64,000 nucleotides of DNA from Shewanella eurypsychrophilus (GTDB taxonomy: Bacteria > Pseudomonadota > Gammaproteobacteria > Enterobacterales > Shewanellaceae): the NCBI RefSeq assembly GCF_007004545.3, contig NZ_CP045503.2:4124102-4188101 (forward strand), read 5' to 3'. The stretch's first letter is position 1. Each line of letters starts with the position of its first letter. The notes below the pieces were generated by a model. It ran no database searches. It had not been told where the DNA came from and saw only the letters and a program-made list of their open reading frames with translations. Of the stretch, positions 18,263-27,355 are shown in pieces. The translations under genes and the position numbers were made by a program.

Positions 18263-18277
18263 TGATTAGCATTACCA
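18263..18277 (+). promoter_or_regulatory. Probable Fur box
   Basis: TGATTAGCATTACCA matches 11 of 14 defined positions of the 7-1-7 Fur consensus and lies 132 bases before a siderophore receptor start. It is weaker than the site at 7682. Confidence 0.55.
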
Positions 18278-18408
18278 TCCGCAAAAAAATAATCTTACAT
18301 TCATAATAACAACTCATAATTGCGCGGAAGAAATGATAAGGCTATCGTCGGTTCTTCATCTCAGGCTTAAGGAAAAGCAGCACGCATTGAGCCATTTAGG
18401 TTTAGCAT

Positions 18409-20478
18409 ATGAAAACCCAAGTTACATTAATCAGCATTGTCATTGCCGCTACTCTTCACTCAAGTGCATTTGCCGCGACTCAAGCCAACCAAGATATCGA
18501 AGTCATAACGGTTGTTGGCCAACAGCAACACTACAAAACCGATCAAGCCCACGCAGCGATGCGTTCTGATGTCTCCCTTTTAGATACGCCACAATCTGTC
18601 ACCGTAATTCCTAGTGAGATCATGGATGACCAGATGGTGCTAACCTTAGGCGATGCGCTAAAAAATGACGCCAGTGTCTCCATTGGTCGAGTCACTACCG
18701 ACAGAGAAAGGTTTAGTCTACGAGGTTTTAGCTTAGATGAGAGCACTAACCTGCTTAAAGATGGCCACCAGCATTTCTCTAAGTACCGTTTACCTATGGC
18801 ACTTATGGAGAGTATCGAAGTTCTCAAAGGCCCATCAAGTCTACTTTACGGTCAGTCAACACCTGGCGGCTTAGTTAACTTGGTTACCAAGAAGCCAACT
18901 TATGATTCATTTTTAGAGATAGGTGTTAAAGGCGATGACAATGGTTCGCTTCGAGGCATGCTTGATGCGGGTGGCAGCTTAAATGAAGCACAAACCATAC
19001 GTTACCGTGCCATCGTCGAGAAACAAGACAACAAAAACTGGCGTGAATACCAAGATGGAAGCGCACAAGAGAGTGACTTCTTCGTTGGCAGCCTGATGAC
19101 GGATTTCGATATCGGCGATGATCTCACCCTGTCACTACACTATGATACGTCAGATGAAGTGGCGGGTCAGGACAGTGGCTCACTTGTCGATGATCAGGGC
19201 AATGTCATTGGCGGCGATGAAACTATCTGGGATATGCCCTGGACTAAGGTTGATGCCCAAAGCGAGAACTATGGTGCCGACATCAGTTACCAATTAACCG
19301 ACGATTGGAATATCGATGCTGGCTATAACAAACAGCATAACGAACGTGAACGCTGGGAGAGCAAACCACAAACTGGCAGCTATGACCCTGACACCGGCAG
19401 CTACAAGAACAAGCCTTATAATAAACTTGAAGATTGGCAGCAGCAGTCATTCTATTTTGACCTAGTCGGCACCCTCGAAGTTGGCGGTATGCAACACGAT
19501 CTGCTTGTTGGTGGTAACTATCTCAAGCACGAGTACAGCTCACTGAAAATCAAAGGTAAGATGGATTCTGGCAATATAGATAATGCCATCATAGTGCCTC
19601 AGCCAGACCTAGATTACGCCGACGGAAAATCAGAAACAGAGAATTACAAATACTATGGTGTATTCGCCCAAGACCTGATCACCTTCAACGACCAGTGGCA
19701 GCTACTCCTTGGTGTTCGTTACGACAAGCAGGAAAAAACCGATGCAGATAGCCAGTCGGTACTGCCTAAGTTAGGGATCATCTATCACCCTACAGATTAT
19801 GCCTCTATCTACGCCAACTACAGCGAAAGCTTCGAGCCACAAGGCCGTGTGTTGGACGATGAAGATGGCAACTACGGCACCGAACTCGACCCCATCAAGG
19901 GCGAGATGTATGAGCTCGGTACTAAGTGGGAACTACTCTCGGGCAAACTGCGCCTCAACGCAGCACTCTTTGATATCAAGCGCAGTAACATCATAGTCAA
20001 TCAAGGGTCATCCGATGACCCTATCACCACCCAAGGCGGCGTGCAGCGTCACAAGGGTTTCGAGTTAGGGGCTATAGGCCAGATCAACAGTGACTTATCA
20101 TTGATAACTTCACTTATGTATCTGGATGCCGAATATGAAAGCCATGATGAATTTCAGGGTAATCGCCCCGAAGATGTCCCTGAGTGGACAGCCTCTATCT
20201 GGGCCAAGTACTCAATCACAGATCGCGCTGCTTTTAACCTAGGCGCCTTCTACGAAGGAGCCCGTTTCGGCGATGGTGATAACAGCTTCGAGAAATCCGC
20301 CTACACCCGTATCGACACAGGTATCAGCTACATACTGCCAGTGGCCGGAAATGACCTGCAGCTAAGACTGAAAGTTGAGAATCTATTCGATACCGACTAC
20401 TTAGGTGGCGGCGAAAACGGCGAGGTGAATGTCGGCAAGCCAAGAACGCTAAAGTTTGGGGTTAGCTACAAAATCTAA
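18409..20478 (+). CDS. TonB-dependent siderophore receptor (FhuA/FhuE-like)
   Basis: The 689-residue receptor has a signal peptide ending AFAATQ, a TonB-box-like EVITVVGQ (near residue 28), a plug domain with LLDTPQSVTVIPSEIM and KGPSSLLYGQSTPGGLVNL, and a barrel that closes with KFGVSYKI. The plug phrases are those of hydroxamate-type siderophore receptors such as FhuA, FhuE and FoxA, though the exact ligand cannot be assigned. It is monocistronic and followed by a strong terminator. Upstream are a CRP-like site and a Fur-like site, so iron and possibly carbon status should control it. Confidence 0.93.
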   Translation: MKTQVTLISIVIAATLHSSAFAATQANQDIEVITVVGQQQHYKTDQAHAAMRSDVSLLDTPQSVTVIPSEIMDDQMVLTLGDALKNDASVSIGRVTTDRERFSLRGFSLDESTNLLKDGHQHFSKYRLPMALMESIEVLKGPSSLLYGQSTPGGLVNLVTKKPTYDSFLEIGVKGDDNGSLRGMLDAGGSLNEAQTIRYRAIVEKQDNKNWREYQDGSAQESDFFVGSLMTDFDIGDDLTLSLHYDTSDEVAGQDSGSLVDDQGNVIGGDETIWDMPWTKVDAQSENYGADISYQLTDDWNIDAGYNKQHNERERWESKPQTGSYDPDTGSYKNKPYNKLEDWQQQSFYFDLVGTLEVGGMQHDLLVGGNYLKHEYSSLKIKGKMDSGNIDNAIIVPQPDLDYADGKSETENYKYYGVFAQDLITFNDQWQLLLGVRYDKQEKTDADSQSVLPKLGIIYHPTDYASIYANYSESFEPQGRVLDDEDGNYGTELDPIKGEMYELGTKWELLSGKLRLNAALFDIKRSNIIVNQGSSDDPITTQGGVQRHKGFELGAIGQINSDLSLITSLMYLDAEYESHDEFQGNRPEDVPEWTASIWAKYSITDRAAFNLGAFYEGARFGDGDNSFEKSAYTRIDTGISYILPVAGNDLQLRLKVENLFDTDYLGGGENGEVNVGKPRTLKFGVSYKI

Positions 20479-20807
20479 ACTGATAGCCCATCATCAAATC
20501 GCTTCATAGTAAGCAATAAAATGGCCTGTTATTACAGGCCATTTTATTAATTAAAAATTCCCATTTTATTATTTATCACTTCCTCTGCCGATCATTCAAA
20601 ATAATAAATAACTCACATTCGACAACCTAGAAAAGTGTAAAGATTCACTTTTTACATACAATGCGGACTTTTGTCCTAATCCCTCTCTTTCAGTCAGATT
20701 TACTATCGAGTGCATTAAGAACATTTGGTTGAGTGACTCATTTAACCAGATAGATGATTCGAACTGCCACAGACCAACTTTTAAAAGTTGTAATAAGAGA
20801 GAGAAGT
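20479..20807 (+). other. Intergenic region before deoD
   Basis: The 329 bases hold the receptor's terminator and, at 20665-20695, a motif (GAC-TTTTGTCC-TAAT then CCCTCTC) that recurs before ushA at 31031. No credible ORF is present. Confidence 0.5.
20517..20548 (+). terminator. Rho-independent terminator after the FhuA-like receptor
   Basis: A 13-bp stem (TAAAATGGCCTGT and its complement) with loop TATT is followed by a T-rich tail, 39 bases after the receptor stop codon. Confidence 0.92.
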
Positions 20808-21512
20808 ATGACTGCACATATCAGCGGTAACAAAGGCGACTTTGCCGAAACCATCATCATGCCAGGCGACCCGCTTCGGGCGAAATATATCGCCGAGACC
20901 TTCCTCGACGATGCGGTAGAAGTGACCAATATTCGTAATATGCTAGGTTACACCGGGTTCTACAAAGGCCAACGTATCTCAGTCATGGGTCATGGCATGG
21001 GTATTCCCTCTATGGTGTTGTACGCCCACGAGCTAATTAATGACTTCGGCGTCAAGCGCATTATTCGTGTCGGCAGCCTTGGCGCGACTCAGAAAGATGT
21101 GAAACTGCATGATGTAATTTTGGCACAAGCCGCAGGCACTGACTCACCGACTAATGCTAAGCGTAGCAGTGGCTATCAGATGGCGACTTCAGCCACGTTC
21201 GACCTGTTGCATAAAGCCTACATGTCAGCCGTCGATAAAAACATCAGCGTCAAGGTTGGTAATATTTTCAGTGGCGATATGTACTACGATCCCGATGAAG
21301 ATATGATCCCGGCGCTAGAGCGTTTCGGCGTACTCGGTGTCGATATGGAAGTCGCTGGCCTTTATGGTTTAGCCCACCAACAAGGTATAGAATCTTTAGC
21401 CATTTTGACAGTTTCAGATCACTGTTTAACAGGCGAAGAAACGACGGCTGAAGAGCGTCAACTGTCATTTAATCAGATGATTGAATTGGCCCTTGAAACG
21501 GCTTGTTGCTAG
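20808..21512 (+). CDS. deoD: Purine-nucleoside phosphorylase, DeoD type
   Basis: The 234-residue hexameric-type enzyme splits purine (deoxy)nucleosides with phosphate. Conserved parts are the phosphate-binding GDPLRAKYIAE, GHGMGIPSM, RVGSLGA, and the nucleoside-binding DMEVAGLY with catalytic Asp in VSDHCLTGEETT. The start at 20808 is preferred to the ORF start at 20754. An AGAGAG ribosome site precedes it, and MTAHISGNKGDFAE matches family N-termini. An MFS carrier of TsgA type follows by 144 bases on the same strand and may be a partner in nucleoside or base uptake. Confidence 0.94.
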   Translation: MTAHISGNKGDFAETIIMPGDPLRAKYIAETFLDDAVEVTNIRNMLGYTGFYKGQRISVMGHGMGIPSMVLYAHELINDFGVKRIIRVGSLGATQKDVKLHDVILAQAAGTDSPTNAKRSSGYQMATSATFDLLHKAYMSAVDKNISVKVGNIFSGDMYYDPDEDMIPALERFGVLGVDMEVAGLYGLAHQQGIESLAILTVSDHCLTGEETTAEERQLSFNQMIELALETACC

Positions 21513-21656
21513 CACTAGATATAAAACCGTACACTCTTTTTAGCTAACGCTCGCAGTACAATCGATATCATTCATGGCAGTTTTGAAACAGAGCTAGCCA
21601 ATAAAAAAACAAACGGTGAATCGACTGCGAGCCTTTAAAACGACAACTAGGTATAG

Positions 21657-22832
21657 ATGATGAAAAATAAAATATCCTTAACCATTTTAAGCTTCCTCGC
21701 CAACTTTATCATGGCAGGTTTTGCCACTCAGTTTGGCATGTTGATTGAACCTATCGCTGAAAAATTTGCCGCCAACGTCAACGAAGTGGCCTCGATCTTC
21801 TCTTTATTAAACGGTGGCGCACTAGCCGGCACCATCGCCGCTTTCTTCTTGATTGAGAAGATAGGCGTTAAGCGCATGACACTGATCAGTTACTTGAGTA
21901 TTGCGGTAAGTGCAGCAGCGCTTCACTTTACCTCATCACTCAGTGTCGTGATGATCGCCATGACGATTATCGGTCTCTGTGGCGGTGTTGGCTTATGTAT
22001 TGCGGGTACCATTGTGGTGTCTGTATGGAAAGACAAGATCCAGAGCACCATGTTGGTCGTTCAAGACGCCACTTTTAATGTCGCTGGTGTGGTTTTCCCA
22101 CTCATCACAACTTACGCCCTAAGCCATGCGCTTTCATGGAGCTATAGCTACTTGGCGGTAGGGTTAGTCGCACTTGGTACAGCCATGATGGCCTTAATGA
22201 CCAACTTTGAACTATGTGAAAAGTCAGCAAATAGTGATGACTCAAGTGCAGAACAATCAGAATGGAACTTCTCAATCATCAGCGCGGGTATTGGTCTGTT
22301 TTTAGGCATGCTAGCCCTGTATACCTTCCTGACTTGGGCGCCGATGTTCGTTAAAGAGAAATTTGATATTCCGTTTGAAGAAGCCGGCAATATCATCACT
22401 CAATACTGGTCTGCAGCATTAGTCGGTGCACTTTTATCGACGCTTATCGTCTCTAGAGTAAAAATCCAGCACTTCTTGATGGGCATGATGGCACTGGCGT
22501 TGATCATCACCAGCTTAATTGTCACCACAGATAAGCTCGAATGGATGGGTTACCTAACTTATGGCTACGGCTTCGCTTGTGCGGCACTTTATAATGCCTT
22601 TATCGCTTACGGTGTGTCATTTGTGAAGCAGGCCAGCAGTAAAAATGTGTCATATATCTTAATCAGTGGTAGTGCGGGTGCCATGTTCAGCCCTGCGATT
22701 AGCTCAATGTTTGAGTCTATTATCGGCTTGCAAACGGTGATGTATGCCATACCAGTGATATACGCCCTTATTTTAGTCATGCTAGTGGTTTCTCGTCGCC
22801 AAACAGCTCAAAACAGTTTAGCTACAGCTTAA
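21657..22832 (+). CDS. MFS transporter, TsgA-like
   Basis: The 391-residue protein has twelve predicted membrane helices in two halves joined by a charged loop near residues 187-200 (CEKSANSDDSSAEQ). The helix-2/3 region EKIGVKRMTLISY and the overall length and helix pattern resemble E. coli TsgA more than sugar or drug carriers. The substrate of that branch is not known. Position after deoD suggests nucleoside, base or related uptake, which is inference only. Two adjacent ATGs (21657 and 21660) are possible starts; AGGT lies just upstream. Confidence 0.85.
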   Translation: MMKNKISLTILSFLANFIMAGFATQFGMLIEPIAEKFAANVNEVASIFSLLNGGALAGTIAAFFLIEKIGVKRMTLISYLSIAVSAAALHFTSSLSVVMIAMTIIGLCGGVGLCIAGTIVVSVWKDKIQSTMLVVQDATFNVAGVVFPLITTYALSHALSWSYSYLAVGLVALGTAMMALMTNFELCEKSANSDDSSAEQSEWNFSIISAGIGLFLGMLALYTFLTWAPMFVKEKFDIPFEEAGNIITQYWSAALVGALLSTLIVSRVKIQHFLMGMMALALIITSLIVTTDKLEWMGYLTYGYGFACAALYNAFIAYGVSFVKQASSKNVSYILISGSAGAMFSPAISSMFESIIGLQTVMYAIPVIYALILVMLVVSRRQTAQNSLATA

Positions 22833-22851
22833 TTTAGGCAGAAAAAAAACG

Positions 22852-22857
22852 TATAAT
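22852..22857 (+). promoter_or_regulatory. -10 element with GC-rich discriminator
   Basis: A perfect TATAAT is followed by GCGGC, a GC-rich discriminator of the type found at stringently controlled promoters. No good -35 is visible. It lies 45 bases before the small basic ORF. Confidence 0.6.
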
Positions 22858-22901
22858 GCGGCTAACTTTAATTTTGATAATGACAGAGATAAGCAACTGC
22901 C

Positions 22902-23042
22902 ATGCGTAAACCAAGAACGATTAGAGTTAAAACCAGAATACGGAAAATTAAGATGAGACGTGCGAAAAGACTCAGTTTGTTGATGATGAACGCCAATCAA
23001 CAAGATGAGAAACAGCGTAGTCTCAACCTGCAAAAAAGGTAG
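22902..23042 (+). CDS. Small very basic protein (46 aa)
   Basis: This 47-codon frame starts MRKPRTIRVKTRIRKIKMRR and ends SLNLQKR. More than a third of its residues are Arg or Lys, and it has no acidic residue until near position 35. It is bracketed by its own -10 (22852) and a strong terminator (23071), so a transcript of about 240 bases is expected. Size and charge resemble small ribosomal proteins, but it is not L34, L36 or another protein I know. The ribosome site is weak. It may be a real small protein or part of a small RNA; an RNA- or nucleic-acid-binding role is inference from charge. Confidence 0.5.
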   Translation: MRKPRTIRVKTRIRKIKMRRAKRLSLLMMNANQQDEKQRSLNLQKR

Positions 23043-23070
23043 TTTAAATAATACCAAGCAGAATGACATG

Positions 23071-23106
23071 AGGCTCTGGTAGTTTGACTACCGGGGCTTT
23101 ATTTTT
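23071..23106 (+). terminator. Rho-independent terminator after the small basic ORF
   Basis: A 12-bp stem with some G-U pairs (AGGCTCTGGTAG with CTACCGGGGCTT), loop TTTGA and a T-rich tail, 28 bases after the ORF stop. Confidence 0.88.
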
Positions 23107-23112
23107 GCTTTG

Positions 23113-23130
23113 TAATACCAATCGGTATAA
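23113..23130. repeat. Dispersed short palindrome
   Basis: TAATACCAATCGGTATAA, an imperfect palindrome. Its exact reverse complement occurs at 8970-8987, and close variants at 14219-14236 and 52198-52214. All four copies are intergenic. Confidence 0.75.
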
Positions 23131-23150
23131 GTCCAAGAGAAAAGAAGCAC

Positions 23151-23825
23151 CTACTCAATATAAGCTTTCAAGCCTTCAAGGTCGCTAATCACTATCCCCT
23201 CTTCCTTATCCTTGTGGATCAACCCCAGCTCCTCCAGCTTCTTGACCGCACGACGATAAACACGATCCGTAGTAGCAAAACGCTCAGCTTCTAGATAGCA
23301 CTTAGTGAAACCATCGACAGGCAGATCATTAAGGTATTGATGGTAGAGGTCGTAGGCTATGTTATAGGCGATAGGGTACAGCATTCTGCGGGTTAAAATA
23401 TCCACAGTGTCTTGATAATCTACGGCAATAGCACTGGCAAAAAACAGCGCGAACATAGGCTTTTTAGTCAACGCATGTTGCAACTTATCACCACAAATAA
23501 CCTCGATTTCAACGGCATCTTCGGCAATGATATCTAGCTGGCATCGATAATCACTGAAAAACTCCATCTCACCGAAAAGTTGCGAGTCACACATCATGGT
23601 GCCTAACTGAAAGCACCGGCCATTTCGGGCCGTATACCCCATCGAAACCCTGCCCTGCTTGACCAAGATGAGTGACTCGACCTTCTGCCCCTGCTGCATC
23701 AATTTATGATGCTCTGGTACTACCTTAGTTTCACTGATGCACTCGAGCATTATTTGCTCAATTTCATCATGTTCCTGCTCCCAAAGTGATTGGAAGCGGC
23801 CCTTAGATAGGGGTTTTAGTTGCAT
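23151..23825 (-). CDS. Crp/Fnr-family transcriptional regulator
   Basis: The 224-residue protein has an N-terminal cyclic-nucleotide-binding-like beta-roll (about 20-135, with LILVKQGRVSMGYTARNGR and LFGEMEFFSDY) and a C-terminal winged helix (about 150-220, RFATTDRVYRRAVKKLEELGLI). The fold is closest to YeiL-type members. There is no Fnr-style Cys cluster at the N-terminus, and the classical CRP arginine for cAMP is not evident, so the ligand is unknown. It is on the same strand as the broken carotenoid oxygenase gene, 143 bases away, and may once have regulated it. Confidence 0.85.
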   Translation of the reverse strand: MQLKPLSKGRFQSLWEQEHDEIEQIMLECISETKVVPEHHKLMQQGQKVESLILVKQGRVSMGYTARNGRCFQLGTMMCDSQLFGEMEFFSDYRCQLDIIAEDAVEIEVICGDKLQHALTKKPMFALFFASAIAVDYQDTVDILTRRMLYPIAYNIAYDLYHQYLNDLPVDGFTKCYLEAERFATTDRVYRRAVKKLEELGLIHKDKEEGIVISDLEGLKAYIE

Positions 23826-23968
23826 AACAGATACACTTTAACGTCGATTAACTAGATTATATGCTGATTACCAGTGACTCTTACAGTTTTCTCACCATTA
23901 ATGAAGCGCAAACTCATTAGCCGCAAAGAAAAAGTGGCGGCTAATTTATTTTAATTCACTTATGAAAG

Positions 23969-25495
23969 TTAAACAAAACAACCATGAAAGCCGAGTGGTA
24001 ACACCCTAGCCATCTTTGCTTCGCCAATCGGGCCCTTAGCAATATTGGCTGAGTCAAACAATGACAAGCCCGTCTATTTGCTTTCAAAGTCTAACCAGGT
24101 CATGAGTAGATACCCTTCTTTCACCTCTTTACCAGCAATATAAAGCGGCTCCTCGATGATCTTGTTATCACCGAAAAAATAAGATTGTGAGCCTGTATCA
24201 GTAACACAATGCAAGGTATCACTAAGCCCTGAGTCACTGAATTTAGAAGCCCCAACACCGAATATCGGCTGTATTGACCCTGACATACGCGGATCAAATT
24301 GTAAAAACTCCATCTCAATACCACTGTGCTCTAATTTAGCGACCTTCGATGGGGCCTTGCTCTTTGTGCTAGCTTGCTGAGCTAATACCTTAATACTTTC
24401 AAGCTCTACATCAATAGTCACTAACTCGGCATGCGTGTCAGTATGACGAGCCTTGCCACTCAGTAATTGAGTCATGCCATTAAGTAGAATATCGGCATTG
24501 GCATAGAGGCTTATTTGAACCTCAAGTCGATTATCTCTTTCGAGGGCTTGGCCAAAATGAAAGGCGAATCCTGCGGGAAGATCCACCCACTGCTGTAACG
24601 TAAAATCACTCTTATCTATGATCAATAGTTTTGAACCTATCTCTGGCCGCCATTTAAAGGCATCGATATAGGTTTGTCCCTCTTCATAGACACAAGAGGA
24701 AACGTAGAAAATGAGTTTATTCTGGCTCTGAGCAAATGCATGCATATAACTGGCTTGTGGCAAATTAATCACTTCTATGCGCGAGAGTTCATCACCTTTT
24801 GATACTTGATACATCAAGAGTGAGTTGTCACCACCTACAAACCAGCTACCGAAATTCCACATCCCCCCCTCACCATCAGTCAAAGGGTGAGCCGAAAAAG
24901 GTAGCTGCTTAAACTTGTCGCCGAAACTCTTCACCCCTAAGGTATCTAAACTTGTGGGATCGATTCTATAAGGGGACCCCGCTTCCCATAATGCCAACAG
25001 CTCACCGCGCCAGGGGATCACACTGGTATTGGCCACATTCATGTCATCGTTATTTCGAATAGGTAACACATCTGGCACTAAGGTGCCTGCACTTCGATAT
25101 CTGAACCTGCCCGCCTTCTCCTCAACCATAAATTTCTTGGTCTGGATAAACTTACCTTTATGACTCACACCGCCTTCTGATATTTCAAACTGCTGCACCA
25201 TGCCATCACCGTCAAACCAGTGCTGATACCGCATATCACCTCGCTGCATCTTAGAGGGGCCATTACGATAAAGAAAACCACTTAAATCACTGGGCCAATG
25301 TCCACTTGTTTCCATCTGTAGTGGAGCAAAGTCGCTTATGGCACCATCAAACGCCATCGCCCAGTTATTTTTAGCGAGATGGTTTTCATTGCCTAAAGAA
25401 AGCACTGAGTCTGCTGCGGCGCCCCAGACTGAGGCAGTCACAGAGCTTGTCATTAGGGCTAGCGAGGAACCGATAAACTCTCTTCAGCTTAACAT
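23969..25495 (-). pseudogene. Carotenoid oxygenase interrupted by two in-frame stop codons
   Basis: Read from the ATG at 25495, the frame has 509 codons of a carotenoid oxygenase (RPE65/lignostilbene dioxygenase family). TGA stands at codon 4 and TAG at codon 474, with no frameshift. Codons 1-14 would read MLS-stop-REFIGSSLAL, a Tat signal whose first Arg is now TGA (CGA to TGA). After TAG the frame goes on to GLSLFDSANIAKGPI and ends GFHGCFV, the family C-terminus carrying the fourth iron-binding His. The other three His are visible (SAHPL, YMHAF, FAFHF). The uninterrupted piece 24074-25453 lacks both export signal and fourth ligand, so it should be inactive. Otherwise it looks a recent loss. 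Confidence 0.85.
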
Positions 25496-25507
25496 GGCAA
25501 GGTGATC

Positions 25508-25948
25508 CTATCTAATGTGGATCGTGAGCTGCGCATCACCATCGACACCAAATTTTGCATCTTGATAACTTGCCGGACCGAAGCTACCGCCATTGTTACT
25601 AAAGCCATACCCTTCACTTGGCACCCCAAGAAAATTGGTATCTAAGCTGCCATTATCATTTTCATCGTGCATCACCTTAATTGCATATTCCCCAGGGACT
25701 AGATCTGTAAACACCAGAGTATGTGATTCAGATGTCGCCGCTTTTTTGATTGATACAACAGCCTCTTCGTTTGCAGCATAACTCTCCTCCCCCATATATA
25801 CTGCGACTAATAAGCTACCTTGCTGCACTTGTATATTATCTAATGTCACAGTCAGCGTATCCGCATTAACCTGAGGCATAAACAGTAGAGAGGCGATGGC
25901 TAGAAGATTGCGACCCGTTAACTTACTTTGAATGTTGAGGTTTTTCAT
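25508..25948 (-). CDS. DUF2141 exported protein
   Basis: The 146-residue protein has a signal peptide (about 1-29, ending NADTLT) and one DUF2141 beta-sandwich (from LTVTLDNIQVQQGSLLVAVY to QLTIHIR), including DLVPGEYAIKVMHDENDNGSLDTN and GYGFSNN, the family signature. DUF2141 proteins are periplasmic and often sit beside carotenoid or retinal genes in marine bacteria, to the best of my memory. It is the first gene of a likely two-gene unit with the broken carotenoid oxygenase, whose original start lies 12 bases after its stop. Function unknown. Confidence 0.88.
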   Translation of the reverse strand: MKNLNIQSKLTGRNLLAIASLLFMPQVNADTLTVTLDNIQVQQGSLLVAVYMGEESYAANEEAVVSIKKAATSESHTLVFTDLVPGEYAIKVMHDENDNGSLDTNFLGVPSEGYGFSNNGGSFGPASYQDAKFGVDGDAQLTIHIR

Positions 25949-26142
25949 TAGACTTTCCTTGTGTCATGATTGAGCGAGTTAATATGCATCCAGTTTACAA
26001 AATGCGAAATCTATTAACAGGTGCCAAAAGTAACGATTTATGTTTTATTGCTGATGATTTTTAGTGCTTAGACTTCTCAATTAGACATTAACCGATAGAT
26101 AACTAACGGATAGACCAAGGTAAAACAAAGGAAAATGCTCAC

Positions 26143-27291
26143 GTGCAAGGACGAATATTTACCAAAGAGAGTTTAATGCTCACACTCGCAGGCGCTGGAA
26201 CCTGGGCCTTAGTGACTTGGTTGGCGTTAAGTCAAACATTGAGCCCCATAGCGCGCGTGATAACGGGCTCTGGGTATGTCAGCTTCTTAATCCTATTTCT
26301 ATTAATCTCGACACACTTTCTCTATAAATACAGCCAGAGAACATCCAGATTAGTCGTCTATTCACAGGCCATACTCACCCTCATTCTTATTCGTTATGAC
26401 GCCAATATGATCACCCCTATCTTATTGGTGATCTGGGCATCACAACTTCCGGGGCTTGTTAGCAAGCGACTGGCCATATTCAGTCTTCTATCAGTCAACC
26501 TCATTTTTTATCTCATTCATAACCTTAATCACGAGAGCACCAGCGCCGGATTTACCGTTCTCATCTATATGGGATTTCAGTTCTTTGCCTATAGCAGCAG
26601 CCAGGCGAGATTGAGCGAAGCCGATGCTCGCATGCAGCAAGAGATACTCAACCAGCAGCTGATAGCGACTCGTTCATTGTTGAGCCAGTCAAGCCAACAT
26701 CAAGAGAGAGTAAGAATATCTCGAGATCTACACGATATTTTGGGCCACCAGCTCACAGCACTTTCACTGCAGTTAGAGGTACTTAGCCACAAGGTATCCG
26801 AAGAAACAAAGAGTGAGGTTGAGCAGAGTAAGCAGCTTGCTAAAGAGTTACTTTCCAGCATCAGAGCCGTCGTGAAGAAACAACGTGATATTGTCGGCTT
26901 AGATCTCAGCCCCGCCATCAAGGCGCTAATGAACCGTCTCCCTGGGATCACACTCAACATCAGCAACCTACCGCCTTTAACCTCAACTGAGTTAGCTCAA
27001 GACTTGGTACTCATTCTTCAGGAAGGGATCAGTAACGCGGTTCGTCACGGACAAGCCAACACCTTGTGGCTAGACATGAGCCAAGAGCAGAATAAAATTA
27101 ACATCATCCTTAAAGACAATGGCAACATGAGCAATACAACGGCATTACCAGGCTCTGGACTCAAAGGGATGAATGAGCGTCTCGCTCCATTTAACGGTCA
27201 CGTTGAACTGAAAGTTAGCGGTACCAATAACGGTGTAACAATGGCAGGTGCTGAACTACATATTAGTTGCGAACAACCGAAAGAACCTTAG
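26143..27291 (+). CDS. Sensor histidine kinase, HisKA_3 (NarL-partner) type
   Basis: The 382-residue protein has about five or six membrane helices in residues 10-150 and no large periplasmic domain, like DesK. A dimerisation/phospho-acceptor helix follows with RISRDLHDILGHQL (H197), then an ATPase domain with LVLILQEGISNAVRHGQA and GSGLKGMNERL. GTG at 26143 is the given start, with AAAGGA upstream. ATG at 26176 with AAGAGAG just before it is an alternative. It is followed by its LuxR-type response regulator, and divergent from the DUF2141/carotenoid oxygenase pair. Membrane state or a membrane-borne ligand as signal is inference. Confidence 0.9.
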   Translation: MQGRIFTKESLMLTLAGAGTWALVTWLALSQTLSPIARVITGSGYVSFLILFLLISTHFLYKYSQRTSRLVVYSQAILTLILIRYDANMITPILLVIWASQLPGLVSKRLAIFSLLSVNLIFYLIHNLNHESTSAGFTVLIYMGFQFFAYSSSQARLSEADARMQQEILNQQLIATRSLLSQSSQHQERVRISRDLHDILGHQLTALSLQLEVLSHKVSEETKSEVEQSKQLAKELLSSIRAVVKKQRDIVGLDLSPAIKALMNRLPGITLNISNLPPLTSTELAQDLVLILQEGISNAVRHGQANTLWLDMSQEQNKINIILKDNGNMSNTTALPGSGLKGMNERLAPFNGHVELKVSGTNNGVTMAGAELHISCEQPKEP

Positions 27292-27355
27292 CTTCATCAT
27301 ATGGATATATAAAACTGACAATGTCAGATATAACAACACAAGGAAAAAACAGCAG

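Noticed and set aside
24074..25453. Simple annotation as an intact 459-residue carotenoid oxygenase
   Set aside because: The family's Tat signal and C-terminal GFHG segment are found in the same frame just outside both ends, separated only by TGA and TAG codons.
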